Assembly: GCA_021234155.1 (NCBI GenBank)
Contig: JAJEKV010000039.1
Coordinates: forward strand, 5,500,745 to 5,564,744
Length of the DNA stretch: 64,000 nt
Source: Isoetes taiwanensis
Taxonomy: Eukaryota > Streptophyta > Lycopodiopsida > Isoetales > Isoetaceae
Direction of reading: 5' to 3'
The number at the start of each line of letters is the position of its first letter. Position 1 is the first letter of the stretch. Position numbers and translations under genes: made by a program. Below are positions 44,831 through 56,690 of the stretch, piece by piece. The notes below the pieces were generated by a model, which ran no database searches, was not told the origin of the DNA, and saw only the letters and a list, made by a program, of their open reading frames with translations.

Positions 44831-46704
44831 TAAGAAAGCACCATATAGCCGGCCAAGGAGTTTTTAAGCTCAGACCATTTCAAGGGCTTGTTTCTCAAGA
44901 CTTAGAGCTTGTTTTTCAGGACTTGTTTTTCAGGAGCAATCAATTTGCTCTTATATGGAGAAGGGAAATACATCTAACAGACTTGTAATGAATGCTAACA
45001 TATTCCATGAGCATAGCATGAACAAAACAATATACATTTCAGAATCACAAAACACATACATATACCTTATTATTCTGTTGCATTGGACAAATTATATTCG
45101 GCTTCAAGAGTTGCATACCTTGCATTCATTGTGGGCAAATGGCTGGACCTGAGGAAAGCACCAAAGCAACATGGAACCAAACATTTAGGAAATGGAAACA
45201 AAAGACCCATGCAATCAAATCCACTCACCTAATGTCAAAGCTGGCCTGTGTGCATGATTGCGACCAAGGAGATTATTCTGTTATACAACACTCCAATTTG
45301 AATAAAAGCACAAAAACAAAAGGTTAGTCCCATCTAATGCTCGTGATTCATGCTTATCCATTTAATAGAGCTTAAAATAAGGTGTTCAATAAGGATTCAA
45401 ATAAACCTCTTCCAAATAAACATAGTTATCAAAGGCTGACTAAAGGCTGACTACAGACATAATTGAAGATGAAACGAAGCTCCAAAATTTAACCCTAGGG
45501 TAAAGATGGTCCACGACCATCGTCAGCAACATTTGGCCTGTAACATGGGCATGCTAAAATTAATGTGTAGAGTAAAGCATGAACGACAATACTCCATTTA
45601 TGCTAATTGATAGATGACCATATCCAGAATCCCAGTAGAGCCATGCTCTAAAAACACATGCAAGAAATTACCTGGAAATTGTGGATCATCGTGGCATAAA
45701 TCTATCAGAAACTTAGAAGAGGAACATCAAACCCATTTGCGTTTTGCCATATGGAAACCTCTGAATGAGCCTCTCACAGAGCCATTAAAGAGCTCCAAAG
45801 AAAACGATCTGGGCACTGACGGAAGATAATTCCAAAGACGACGTTCTGGCATGCTTACTGCATAAAATCAAAATCAAGGCGGCAGTGCACAAAAATAGTC
45901 AGCAGAAAATTGTCTTGCACACGTCCCTGGTTACGTTCCGAATCCATGCCTCCATATCCGCCCCAAACCAAAAAAAATCATACTAAACCTTTCCCGATTT
46001 CTAGAACATCGGAAATATTTCCCGGTTACCAAATGAATTAAAACCTTAGGAAAACCAATTTAAAAATAATCTTAAAAGGTTTTCGGGACCTCGGAAAAAC
46101 CGAATTTAAACAATAGGATAGGATTATCCACTTTTGTAGATTAGTATGAAATATTCTTGTTGTAAGATACTTTATCGTCAAATTAAAGGCAAGCTTTTTA
46201 TGTTACAGACAACTTAAGGTAAGCATTTATGCTACATGTGATTTTGATGTTTCATGGATTGTGTATTTGGTGCTTCATGGCCCACTAGGGTCTCAAGAAG
46301 CATGATAAATAAATTTATTTATTTATTATTTATTTTCTACATTTGAAGCTTCGCCATCTATGTAGTAGTATCAATGGGCTACTTTAGGTTGTCACCTCAT
46401 ATGCCTTAGAGGATATTATGTTACTTGTTATATGTTTCCAAAAATATAGAGGATATAGGATGTTAAAGGTTATGCTAGATATTCAAACTACATGTCTGTG
46501 TGCTACATTTTGAAATATATGTCAACCTAGGTACCATGGCAAAGAATAGGGTAGTGCAGTGCAACTACAACTGGTCTTCAAGGCTACATTGTCTTAGGCA
46601 CGAGCACCTATAGAGATGTACATAACATCGCTATACAATTCCTGATTTTTTTTATATTAACATAAACCATTAGATCCAACACCTTTAAATTAAAACCCCC
46701 TTTG
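44831..46704. other. Unassigned
   Basis: Open frames at 44955-45327 and 45614-45829 are low in motif content. At 45985-46110 phrases such as ATTTCCCGGTTACC and GGACCTCGGAAAAACC recur loosely, a decayed simple repeat. Nothing else is supported. Confidence 0.4.
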
Positions 46705-46990
46705 GTTTGGGTGCATATTCACACGGGGGGTGACGTAGGGCAGCGAGAACCTCTTTTATATTCTCTAAAAATGTATAATACATGTATAAAATCATAACCA
46801 TTTCATACATTGCCTCAAACCTTATAGTATTTTGCAAATCTCGTTATACAGTATACCAAAATTTATACAAGCATGCCCTACAAACGAGGATCGCTATCTA
46901 CGGTCTAGATCGAGGAATAACTTGCAAATATGCTCATCCAACAGCTCTCGATGCCCGGAGTCACCCCCCGTGTGAATTCCATATCCATGT
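46705..46990. mobile_element. MITE with G-rich terminal inverted repeats
   Basis: TTCACACGGGGGGTGAC at 46718-46734 reappears inverted at 46960-46976. The match extends imperfectly inwards (GGGCAGCGAGA against GGGCATCGAGA) and outwards (GCATA against a GGATATGG context). The arms are about 40 bp and the AT-rich core about 200 bp with no ORF. The target duplication is not resolved, so the superfamily is open. Confidence 0.65.
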
Positions 46991-49014
46991 CACAAATAGT
47001 TTTTGACTAGGAAAAAAGTTGTTTGCTAATTTTCTTGCAACATCACCACCCTCGCGTTGCCACGTTACCGTTTGCTTGTCAAGTCATCACCTTTTTTGCT
47101 AAATCACCTATCCTTAGCCATTTTTCCCTAAAAACAACAAATTTTTATTTCCAAATTTCTTTTTTCTAAAAGGTAGAGCGTGGAGAAAACATGCAATGGT
47201 CTTTGAAAAAATTCAATTTGGTCAATTTTAGACCTACAAAATGGACATCTCGAGATGCATGCCAAAATAAAAAATGACAAAACTAGCCGATCTAATCCTA
47301 GACTGCATACATCTAATTTCCTCCTATTCCCCTCCGCCATGTGTACCTTTAGGTGGTGGGGCGGCAATGGGCTGATACCCACGTGGAAGCCCATGCAAGA
47401 TTTAATAATTGGCCTGCATTTGTCGATTTATACCTAGAGCCGATATTTCAGAATGAGCAAGTGGGATATATCGAAGCTCTTTTCAAGAATCTTAAAATCT
47501 AGATCCAACCAAGATCGACCTGTTTGGTAGTTTTGCCAAGCCAATCATGACCAACCCTTCCAAAATGACATTTTTCATGCCAAGAATTATTCTTACATAC
47601 AAAAATCTAGACAAAAATCCATGAATCATGCTAAAATAGAAAAAAACGGCAGATTTTTAAAAGGGAAATCATCTCAGACTATTTTTGGAAGGTTCTAGCA
47701 TGACAAATTATGTGAATACCATTGGTGAAGACGGTTTTGCATGGTGACAATAGAGAATAGCCTTTCTACCCTAACAAACGTTCATTTATGAGACAAATTG
47801 AAGAATATCCTTATATTTTAGTGAAAATTTCTATGCCCACGAATGAACTTCGGAATGGCCGTGTAATGTCCTATATAATGTCAACATTGATGAAAATGTG
47901 CTTTTGGTGAGCTTTTCTCGGCATTAGCATTTTAGAGTGTATATCTAAGGTCAAATCAAGATTTTAGTGAATGTATTGTGAAGAATAGACATGTGCACTA
48001 TCATAGACTATGTGTGAAAGTATTAGAGTGAAGTAGATAACACAAAGTTCAAGAAAAATATAAAAAATACAAGCATCTCTTGCATTGGCATTCATACATG
48101 TTAGTAGTTAGAAATTAGAGTTTGGAATCAAAGTACATTGCTCAAAGACTGTTTGCAGGTGTTGAACATAGCGTGACCAACTTATTTTAGAAAAGAACAT
48201 TCAAAAAACATCTTCAAGCAACTCAAAAATCTTCAAATTCTAAGTCACTATTGCAAAGTGACCGTCTATCAGCCAAAATTTGATTTTTTAGGTCATATTC
48301 GCATGTTTTTTCTTGAAAGGACATGATGCGCTATGCTTCCAGGCATGTTAGAGATAGCTTTAGGTGTTAAAATTAAAAAAATATCTCATTTGTTCATTCT
48401 AAAAAAAATTGAATTCTGTCAGGAACATTGACTTTATTTTGACTTGGTCAGATTGTCAAATTCAAAAAGGTTCTATATAGTTTTTGGGACTAGACTTTTG
48501 GTCATAGATTCTTTGCATATTAGAGCACCTGCTCTAATTGAAGTGGCTCAAAATTTGAGATTGTTTATGCATGCCATAAGTTTTGCTGAGATTGCCTTTA
48601 CTTGTATTTGGAAAATCACTTGAAACTTGAGCTATTTGCATTATTTTTGCAAGTTTCTTGCACATATTGGTTGTCGTAAGCAACCTGGAGGTTCTAATAT
48701 GAGGTTGAAGGTTTGCCAGGAATACCTTCAAATACTCTTCTGTGACATGCAGCAGGTTGTACCACATATATGCATCACCATAACCTCATGACATGTATAC
48801 ATATATAGCCTTTCATGGTGCAGGCTAGTCTTCTAGGCCCCTCTTCACTAAAAAGGGGCTATGATGAAAGCCCCTACCCATGGGCATTAACTTTCAAATC
48901 CAACTGCTGAATTCTTAATTCCCATATGATACTTCTATTGGGGGATAGCATTAATAGTATAGTACAACGTACCGACTATGAGTCTCCTTGGCCAAGATGC
49001 GATCTTCTTCCCAT
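46991..49014. other. Unassigned AT-rich sequence
   Basis: The few open frames (47128-47394, 48534-48767, 48926-49123) lack motifs. Around 48828-48870 GGCCCCTCTTCACTAAAAAGG and GGGGCTATGATGAAAGCCCC form short GC-rich hairpins. Confidence 0.4.
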
Positions 49015-49497
49015 AAAACTTAGTCCCCGTGGTAATGTCAACGTTTTGAATCTATTGGCAGGGCCAATTCCTAGTTTCAAGGGTGGGGAGGACGCAAGTC
49101 CGTTGCCAGGGCCTTCCACATAAGAGTTTTTGGAAAAGATGCTTCTGGAGGGTTTTTAAGGATCCATCTTTTGGCATTGAGACCTCCCTCTCTCCCCCCC
49201 AATGGTGCCACAATCTTAGCCAAATCTGACACGGGCAAGGGTGTCAGAACGCATACCTCCCCTTTGGGCCCTAGAATAATGTCGACATTTTGAGTCTGTT
49301 GGCAGCGTCAATTTGCAGTTCTGGGGTGGAGAAGTCACTCGTCCATCGCAGGGCCTTCCATAAAAAGCTTTAGGGAAAGCTGCTTCTAGAAGGTTTGTAG
49401 AGATTTGTTTTTTGGCATCAAGACCCTCCCTCTACATGATGACAAGATGGCAAATCATGATCGAATTCGATGCAGGCAAGGGTGCCGAAACACTGCC
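49015..49497. repeat. Two diverged tandem copies of a unit of about 245 bp
   Basis: Copy 1 (about 49020-49262) and copy 2 (about 49266-49497) share AATGTC(A/G)AC(G/A)TTTTGA(A/G)TCT, GGGCCTTCCA, a GATGCTTCTGGAGGGTTT / GCTGCTTCTAGAAGGTTT block, GACCTCCCTCT / GACCCTCCCTCT and GGCAAGGGTG. Copies are perhaps 75-80% alike, so the duplication is old. No coding signal is preserved between copies. Confidence 0.75.
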
Positions 49498-49623
49498 CCC
49501 TTTTATAGAGATGCAACGAGTATATGCACCAAAATAACAAGGGTTTCTAGGGGATTTGATTTAGACATATAAATCACCATACCTAAAACCAGACCATATC
49601 CCTAAAGAAATTGAATTGGTTGT

Positions 49624-49717
<94 letters not shown>
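49624..49717. repeat. (ATA)n microsatellite
   Basis: About 31 uninterrupted ATA/AAT repeats. The open frame across it, a run of isoleucines, is an artefact. Confidence 0.97.
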
Positions 49718-49718
<1 letters not shown>

Positions 49719-52214
49719 ATAGATCCATTAGAAAAAATAATTGCGTTAGTTCACTAATTGTATTGGTCAAAGCATTCTTATTAGGATATTGAAGAGGTTA
49801 GAGTCCCCTGTTTCATATTTCAAAACATTAGGCGCAACTAGGCACCCCCAATCATCGATGACCATAATCAAAAGGAGAGGCACCTAGAGGCCCCATGGTC
49901 TGGGTTGTGGGATCGACATATTCGACGGTCTAGGGTGCACCATGTTTACATATACAAGGAGTTTGTCGCGGCGGCCAAGGCCGCCGCGTGCATTTGTTTG
50001 TTTTGACTTGTTTTGTCGAGTATGTTTGATGTCCAAGGACTGCGTAAGAGTATGAAGTTGTGGATTTTTGAAGAAAGTTGAATAGAAATGAAGTAAATGA
50101 AGTAATGAAGCATTTATAAGGCAAGGAAAGTGAAGTAAGTTACAATGAATCTAGGATGATTTTAAGCTAGCTATTTTGTCTAGCAAAGTGTTACATTCAG
50201 TTGACAACACAAGCTTACTGCAGCTAGTTCCATTAAAGCCAAGGCAATAATGCCTCTCTTCCTGCTACATTGGCAAGGATGGAAATTAATTGATTTTGCT
50301 CCATAGTAAAATGGTGTAAGATAATATCTGATACTCAGGTTCATGCTGCCAATACTGAGAGCATGTCGGTGTAGTGCAGAAAGGCACTTGCTACGGCATT
50401 ATCTCCATTAAGCTCAAGAATAGAATTGCTCAAAAGTCCAAGCTTGCATGATTTGCAGTTGTATGGTGTAATTACCACCTTCGTTTTGTGCCCCAGCATT
50501 TCTTTTCCCAGTCTTATTATCAGTCTTTCTGATCTTTATTGGAATCTTCGCTGCACCAAGAGAAAAGGTCCCGTGTAAGTGCTTTTAAGATACTTCATTG
50601 GTTTCTTTTTTTAGGTTTTGTTCCTGCTTTCCTTGGATATCTGATGAAGAAACTTGCAACTTCAGCTGGACTTAGATGGCAAACATTGGTGAGCAATTGG
50701 GGTCCAAAGTATTAGCAGACAAATCGTGCTGGCATACCAGCAGTTGATGGCATCATATATTGGAGTTTTGAGTATGAAGCATTTGTTTCTTCCTATAATT
50801 CGAAGTTTGTAATATACAGTCTGATCTGACAACATGTAAACTTCTCGGGATTTGTTGAGGCTATTTTTTCTTGTTGTCACTGGTATTATGGCTATCTGTA
50901 ATCATTCGCCTTCAGTCAAGGATAATCAGCGTTCGATATTTGTTGGAACACTAGCAGTAATAGGAAGAACCACAGGCCTGTATTTCGTATCGATTTTCAT
51001 GTTAGGGCAGTAGCAACCAGGGATAAATTTGGCAGGGTAAATTGGGCTTCAGAATTATTCCCAAGCAATTCCTGGAAATATGAATTAGCATTTTCGTAGT
51101 AATTGTTTTGAGCATGTGTTTAAAGAGATTTGGTTCAGTTTCAAGTAGTTTTTGCATGGACAGTCCAGAAAATAAGGTAAATAGTTTCATCTCAAACTAT
51201 AGTAAAGTTGTTTGTTAGATGCATGCAAATTCGCAAAACTAAAACTATTGTTTGAACAATCAGTGCTATTTGCAGGGCATTCCATATATGTCATATATGG
51301 AACAATAGAACTACCTGATTTATACGCAACTGAACAGCCAGATTTCTGCTTTAATCTGCATCGCTACACAGACCTGACTGTTGGGCAAATTCCGGGGTAG
51401 AGAAGGTTTGTTCCGGATGAAACTAAGAATTTCCGGTTGAGTTAGTGCATTGTAGGAAAAATTCCGGTAGATTTTTATGCATATTTGTATAAGGGTAATG
51501 CAAATTTCCGATTGGGAACTGAAAATATCCGGCTATTTGATAAAAGAGTAGGAAAATTTCCGATTGGGTTTAAAAACTTTGCCCAACGGGGTCCCCTGAT
51601 GCCGGAGTGCACAGAAACTCAACCCAACCCAGCCTTTAACAGTCAGTTAACTCAAACACCACTTCCGTTGCCTCTCTCCAGCCGCCACAGATGGCCATGG
51701 GTTAAGTCGACCGCCGCTCTTCCCTTTTATACCAAAATAGAGACGTCTCGAGATCATTCGAGAAGCCCCAGGCATTCCAGGTACCTTCGAGAAGCCCCAG
51801 CTTCTAGAAACGGCGCCTCATCCTCCTACAATCTTCCAGTACCTTCCTCCCACAAACCATTAAAAAATTTAAGCTCGATTTCTATTTATGGAACATTCCA
51901 GAAACTGCCCCATTATAATTATATGTTTATAATTATATGTTAGAGATAATCTCAGAAAAAAAGGGAGGGAAATTTATTTTCTTTTTCTTCTTCTTCTCAC
52001 CTCAGAGGAAAAGGAACTTTTAATTACTTTACATAAAAAGGTACAAAGTTTGACATGGCAAATATAGCATTGACAAATAAGTAAATTTACAATGACAATA
52101 ACCAACAAAAAGAAGCATAGTGCTTTATGTTCAGGATTTGGAACTGTACAAATGCAACGTTTTGAATCTCCTACACGGTTCTTAAGAATGCATGTAGTCT
52201 GTCATTTTTATGTA
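49718..52214. other. Unassigned; loose repeats of an AATTTCCG phrase
   Basis: At 51390-51565 the phrase AA(T/A)TTCCG(G/A)T recurs about seven times. A plus-strand segment at 51590-51890 is GC-richer and coding-like in composition but unrecognised. Frames at 50662-50880 and 51002-51190 have no motif. Confidence 0.35.
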
Positions 52215-52365
52215 TCCTATATTGTAAAATCGTGGCGTCTGTCCGCCTGCTCGACGGCCAACATCGTTCCAATGTTCCTACGCCCCGTCTAATGGCCAAG
52301 ATTTGTCTGTTTGTCTTTTTGCTTTGGTCGATGGTTTGGATTGTGCCATATGGCATGTTAGTGTC
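52215..52365 (+). mobile_element. Helitron-like 5' end, copy 1
   Basis: Starts TCCTATATTGTAAAATCGTG after an A, followed by GCGTCTGTCCGCC. The copy at 56532 starts TCCTATATTATAAAACCGTG and stays alignable for about 150 bp (CGGCCAA.ATCGT, CCAATGT, ATGGC). A 5' TC terminus inserted after A, with a conserved TATATTATAAAA start, is typical of plant Helitrons. No 3' CTRR hairpin or Rep/helicase was found, so the class is tentative. Confidence 0.45.
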
Positions 52366-52879
52366 TCCCCCAAACGAAAGGGTTCCAGAAGTGCGACGTC
52401 AGCATTGCATAAGGTGCTTTCATGAGGTTCGTTGTGTTCATCACCCAATAGACTGGAATCCTGCATTTTATGGGCGACCATGAATCCTTAGAAAGAACAG
52501 ATCTTTCTTACAATAGTTTTTCTCGGCAGATACCACTGCAATTACGTAGATAATTCAATGGACCGATTCTGACAAATCTAGCTAATTCCACACCAGATTT
52601 AGGCTATTGATCAAATATTCATTTCTGCTCTTCTACTTCTGGTAATTTCTTCCATCAAAAGGCGAAAATTAATCGGGATCTTTCCTACAGCCTAATGATA
52701 AAGTACAAATTCAACAGAATTGGCTTCAAGTCCAGGAATAAAGCTTTTTGCAAATGAGTTTGTGAGTTTGTGATTAAAGCATTATGCTTGTTCTATATGA
52801 TGAAGTTTTTGCCAGAAAGCCCTGTGCTCTATCAATCCCAGACCTGCCGTAGCTATAGCCTGGCCTGCGATTTGAACCA

Positions 52880-53110
52880 GCTCTTTATTATGATACAGAT
52901 GGCAAAATCTGCTTGCTTGCAAAATCTGCCTCAACTTTGTCGGATGGAGGAATTAATGGGTAGCTAATATCAATTTGCCCATTTGTATTGCCCACAAATG
53001 CCTCCAGTCTGTATAAATTTTGATTCCAGATCTGTGTCACAGTCTGGATCAATTCGATCCATTTTTGAGGCTTTTTCTTTTCGATAACTCTGTTATGATG
53101 ACCATTCAAA
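52880..53110 (-). other. Unidentified exon-like frame
   Basis: A 73-codon minus-strand frame ending at tandem stops near 52889. It contains PQKWIELIQTVTQIWNQNLY, RLEAFVGNTNGQIDISYPLI and PPSDKVEADFASKQILP. It looks like a real C-terminal protein segment, but I do not recognise it. It may belong with the exon at 53648-53805 on the same strand. Confidence 0.3.
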
Positions 53111-53647
53111 CCTCAGCTTGATAACTTTGTGACATTGATACCTTATTTTTGCCTCTATGTCTGCTCTAAATGTTCAAAGAAACCAGTTTTTCTGAGTTGG
53201 GTTCTTTAGAAATCAGTGGCAGAGAGTGGATTCATTATTTCCAGAGTTGAAGCTTTAAGATAGGTTCAAAATAGGCAAATCAGGAATAAAACAGGCTGGA
53301 AACTACAATCTATTGAGCATAATCGACAGATTCTTTTCCCATATTATGGGAAGGAAAATTGAAGAGATCATAGCTGAGAGTCTGTTTTACAACAGATCTA
53401 TTTTAAACAAAAAACCAAGTGTTTATAGCTCTTAAAAGAAAAGATTGCAGCAATAAAAATTTGAGGAAACAACAAGTTCAGAAGACTTTGAGCTCGGTTT
53501 GGATAAGATCTCCTAAGTCAAATTCATCTATATCATTTCTGCCAACCAGCGACCAATCATATGCAGAGTGTTATCCAACAACATTATGGACAATGCTTCC
53601 CTTGCCTAAAAAAGTTTTTTGAAGATCAGATTGAGAGAAGTATGATA

Positions 53648-53805
53648 CTATAAATCCTCCTCCTTCAGGATCCGCCTCAATTCTTTATCCTTGATAATAT
53701 GAGCCTTCACTGAGACAAGAGCGTCTCCAATTTCCACTCGAGACATCTGGGCCTCTGGATTATAGATTTGGTAAGAATCTTGTACTCTCAATTTGTTGAA
53801 TTGAG
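53648..53805 (-). other. Unidentified terminal exon
   Basis: Preceded by a strong acceptor, TCTTCTGTTCTTTTGCAG (ending 53806). The frame reads QFNKLRVQDSYQIYNPEAQM, SRVEIGDALVSVKAHIIKDK and ELRRILKEEDL, then TAG (53648-53650). The polypyrimidine tract and hydrophilic helical ending look genuine. The family is unknown and no upstream exon could be placed with confidence. Confidence 0.35.
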
Positions 53806-54013
53806 CTGCAAAAGAACAGAAGAAGAAGGATGAGTTGGTGATTAGTCAAGGCCCAGCGTCAAGGCCCAATACTAGGCCCCAAGTTCCTTCCTGGTCCTGC
53901 AAAACTAAAGTAAAAAAATTAAAGAGGCCCCTAAAACAGGCCACTTTGTCACACATTCTATCATACTCTAGTCTCTTTTTCTTCTTATGAGCACTTGCAG
54001 TCTCAATAAGTTT

Positions 54014-55560
54014 ACGTAAAGTTCACCTAGGGTTCATTCTGCTACTTCTATCCCACATTCTGCTATGATTTTCTTTTTCAGAAATGTGATTAAGTTTTAA
54101 AGTTACTTGCAATTCCACTTTTAGTTGCATTCAATTTCTTGAAACCCTCTGCTCTGTTCCGGCAGACCTAGAACCGTGAGGAGATCATCACATCAAAGCA
54201 AAAAATAAACCGAACAGTGAGGAGATCATCACATCAAAGCAAAAGATAAACCGAACAGTTGAACTTGAAGCGGCAGGCAAGCCCTGCTTTACATTTTCTG
54301 CCAATTATAACAATAATGGACAGATATATCATGGCTATGGACAGAAAATCCGATACTACAAAGCAAAATACTTCAAACTCTTGATTCTTGATTTTTTCCC
54401 TTCTGATTCTTGAATGTTATGATCAAACGAGCAAGATTTAACCAAAGAGAACTACCAAATCCAAAATAGAGAAGCCTTGCAGCACCCCAAATCCAAAAGT
54501 AGAGAAGCCTTGCGCTCCAAATCTTGCAAAAAGAACCGGATGTGAAAAGAAGGAGTCGGCAGAATGACACTTGCAAAGCCCTGAAGAGCGCTAGCGGAAG
54601 GAACTATGGCGCCAGCAAGAACTTAGAGCCGAAAACCAGCATGCAGGCCTGGAGAAGAAAACCAGCGAGAACCTCAAGCAAAACTCTTGTGAAACTCGAG
54701 CAAAACCATGAGATCAGCTATGGCGGAAGAAAAAGCAGAGCAAAACTCTTGTGAAACTCGAGCAAAACCATGAGATCGGCTATGGCGGAAGGAAAAATAG
54801 AGTAAGAACGTTCGAAAACAGAGTAAGAGATCGTCCAAATCTTCTCAAACTTCGTCAAAGTAATGGTAACACCTAGATAGCGCCATCAGATGCAAGAATG
54901 GCAATGGCGCCATCGCAAACACGAAGATCGGCTATGGCGCACCAAGAACAGAGGAAAAATAGAAAGAGAAAAAAATACACAGAATAAACCCTAGGTGAAC
55001 TTCACGTATAGGGGAATGTCACTTTAGGTGACATTCCCACGTGGAAACGTTGCCGTGGAAACGTTGCCGACGCGCGTTAGCGCAGAGGCGACGTTGACAC
55101 GTGGGATGTCACCTAAAGTGACATTACCCAAACGTGAAGTTTGGTTAGGCTTTATTCTGTCATTTTTTTTCCTCTTTTTTTTTCCTCTGTTCCCGTTGCG
55201 TCTGTGTTCTTGGTTGGCGATCTTCCTGTTTGTTTTGGCGCCATCGCCGTTGTTGCTTCCGGTGGCGCCATCTAAGTGTTAGGATGATTGGGACAAAGTT
55301 TTAGACGATTTGGACGAGTTTTTGAAGAATATTGTTCTGTTTTTGAAGAATCTTGCTCTTTTTTTCCTTCTGCCATCGCCGTTGTTGCTTCCGGTGGCAC
55401 CATCTAAGTGTTAGGATGATTGTGACGAAGTTTGAAAGCATTTGGACGAGTTTTTGAAGAATCTTGCTCTGTTTTTGAAGAATCTTGCTCTGTTTTTCCT
55501 TTTGCCATAGCCGATGTCATAGTTTCTGGCGCCATTTCTGTTTTTTCTTTGCTTGAAGTT
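54014..55560. repeat. Large imperfect palindrome centred near 55070
   Basis: Left arm 54520-55007 and right arm 55132-55560 are imperfect reverse complements. Shared phrases include TTTTCCTCTGTTC, GGCGCCAT, CCATCTAAGTGTTA (CTATCTAGGTGTTA in the left arm) and GATTTGGACGA. Inner ends are ACGTGAAGTT...TTTATTCTG. A further copy of that end lies at 54014-54041 (ACGTAAAGTTCACCTAGGGT), inverted to 54980-55007, suggesting an element 54014-55007. The right arm holds a 132-bp tandem duplication (GCCATCGCCGTTGTTGCTTC at 55240 and 55372). A 41-bp tandem duplication lies at 54176-54257. Confidence 0.65.
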
Positions 55561-56412
55561 GGACGAAGTGGTGAGAAGATTTAGGAAGATTCTTTGCTTG
55601 CATGTTGCTTTCTTGCTACAATATGTGTGCAGGAGCATGTAGCACGGCTTGTAAGACGGTCAGGATGCCTATTTTGCAAGAAATTCTTGCATGTAGGTTC
55701 TCTAGTCGAAGTTTTCTGGTTCCTAATTTGTTTCAAGTTCTGATACTTGCTATAGGACGAGTTTCAGAGTTCTATTTTAGGTTCTTGTTTGATCCAGGTG
55801 GTTTGCTTCAGGATTGTGTCAAAAAGGCAAGTATCATTCTTGTTTTTTCGTGTTTCTTTTTATATTCTTTGTTTCTTGTTACTAATCTGCAATGTTTCTT
55901 GTAGGTTTGTGTCATGGATGATCTTCAGGAGCCTGTACTTCGTGATATTACGAACAGTATTGTTGAGAGGGAGCTGCAGACAAACAAGCTTGCTAGTTTG
56001 AACATATCTGATGATGCTAACGAGACTGTTGCAGATTTTGAGAGTGCATTAGTTTCTGAGTTTGGAGAGGAAGCTATTGCAAAGTATATGAGAGATTCGA
56101 GTCTTTGAAAGCCGTCATTGTTCTGGCGGAGATCCTCTTGGTAGTAGTTAGATGAAAAATTGCAGCAAGAGGTAGATGCAAAGTATATGAGAGATTCGAG
56201 TGCTGAAGCTGTCATTGTTCCTGTTGCAGATCCTACTGGTAGTAGGCTACCATTTGTTGAGTTAGATGAAAAATTTGTTGTATAACTGAATTGCAAGTAA
56301 ATTTGTTGTATAACTGAATTGCAAGTAGACATAGAATTGCAATTAACTTGAAGACGTCAGCAACGTTTCCACGTGGGAATGTCACCTAAAGTGGTGACAT
56401 TCCCCTATACAG
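55005..56412. mobile_element. TIR transposon of about 1.4 kb with palindromic ends
   Basis: The left end at about 55005 (CGTATAGGGGAATGTCAC) and right end at about 56412 (inverted CTGTATAGGGGAATGTCACC) form terminal inverted repeats of about 50 bp that run on through CCCACGTGGAAACGTTGC. Each end is itself a hairpin, GGGAATGTCAC/GTGACATTCCC. A third hairpin of the same type lies at 55104-55130. The body carries exon-like sequence (55602-56108) and short internal duplications (AATTTGTTGTATAACTGAAT at 56272 and 56299). No transposase is recognised. It resembles a non-autonomous Mutator-like or foldback element that captured host sequence. Confidence 0.6.
55914..56108 (+). other. Short coding-like frame inside the TIR element
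   Basis: After the acceptor-like TTTCTTGTAG, the frame reads MDDLQEPVLRDITNSIVERE, LQTNKLASLNISDDANETVA and DFESALVSEFGEEAIAKYMR, ending in DSSL. It is acidic and helical and looks like a real protein fragment. A duplicated tail follows (GCAAAGTATATGAGAGATTC at 56080 and again at 56179), continuing EAVIVPVADPTGSRLPFVEL in the second copy. I do not recognise it. It may be captured host sequence or a small element protein. Confidence 0.35.
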
Positions 56413-56531
56413 AATTCTCCTTTAGCCAGTTCATGTTCGGGTGAAGATATTGTATGGTGGCTCTATTTTTGTGGATCCGTAGGGCTATTGTCTACATAGT
56501 GGAGATGAATTGATTGTTTTTAGTAAGGAAA

Positions 56532-56690
56532 TCCTATATTATAAAACCGTGGCGTCTGTCTGTCCGCCCGATCGATGGCCAAGATCGTCCCAATGTCCCT
56601 CCACTCCAATCGACGGCCAAGATTTTACGAATGTCCCTCTGTCCCAATCGATGACCCATATGATGCCATGTGGCACAATAATGCAACGTG
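56532..56690 (+). mobile_element. Helitron-like 5' end, copy 2
   Basis: Starts TCCTATATTATAAAACCGTG after an A at 56531. It is about 80% similar to the copy at 52215 over its first 85 bases and keeps CCATATGATGCCATGTGGC-like sequence further in. It contains two internal copies of CCAATCGA(C/T)GGCCAAGAT. Confidence 0.45.

Noticed and set aside
49624-49717. CRISPR array or bacterial operon signatures
   Set aside because: No regularly spaced repeats with unique spacers anywhere; introns, PPR genes and plant retrotransposons show this is plant nuclear DNA.
49561-49770. Polyisoleucine open frame
   Set aside because: It is the translation of the (ATA)n microsatellite, with no coding evidence around it.
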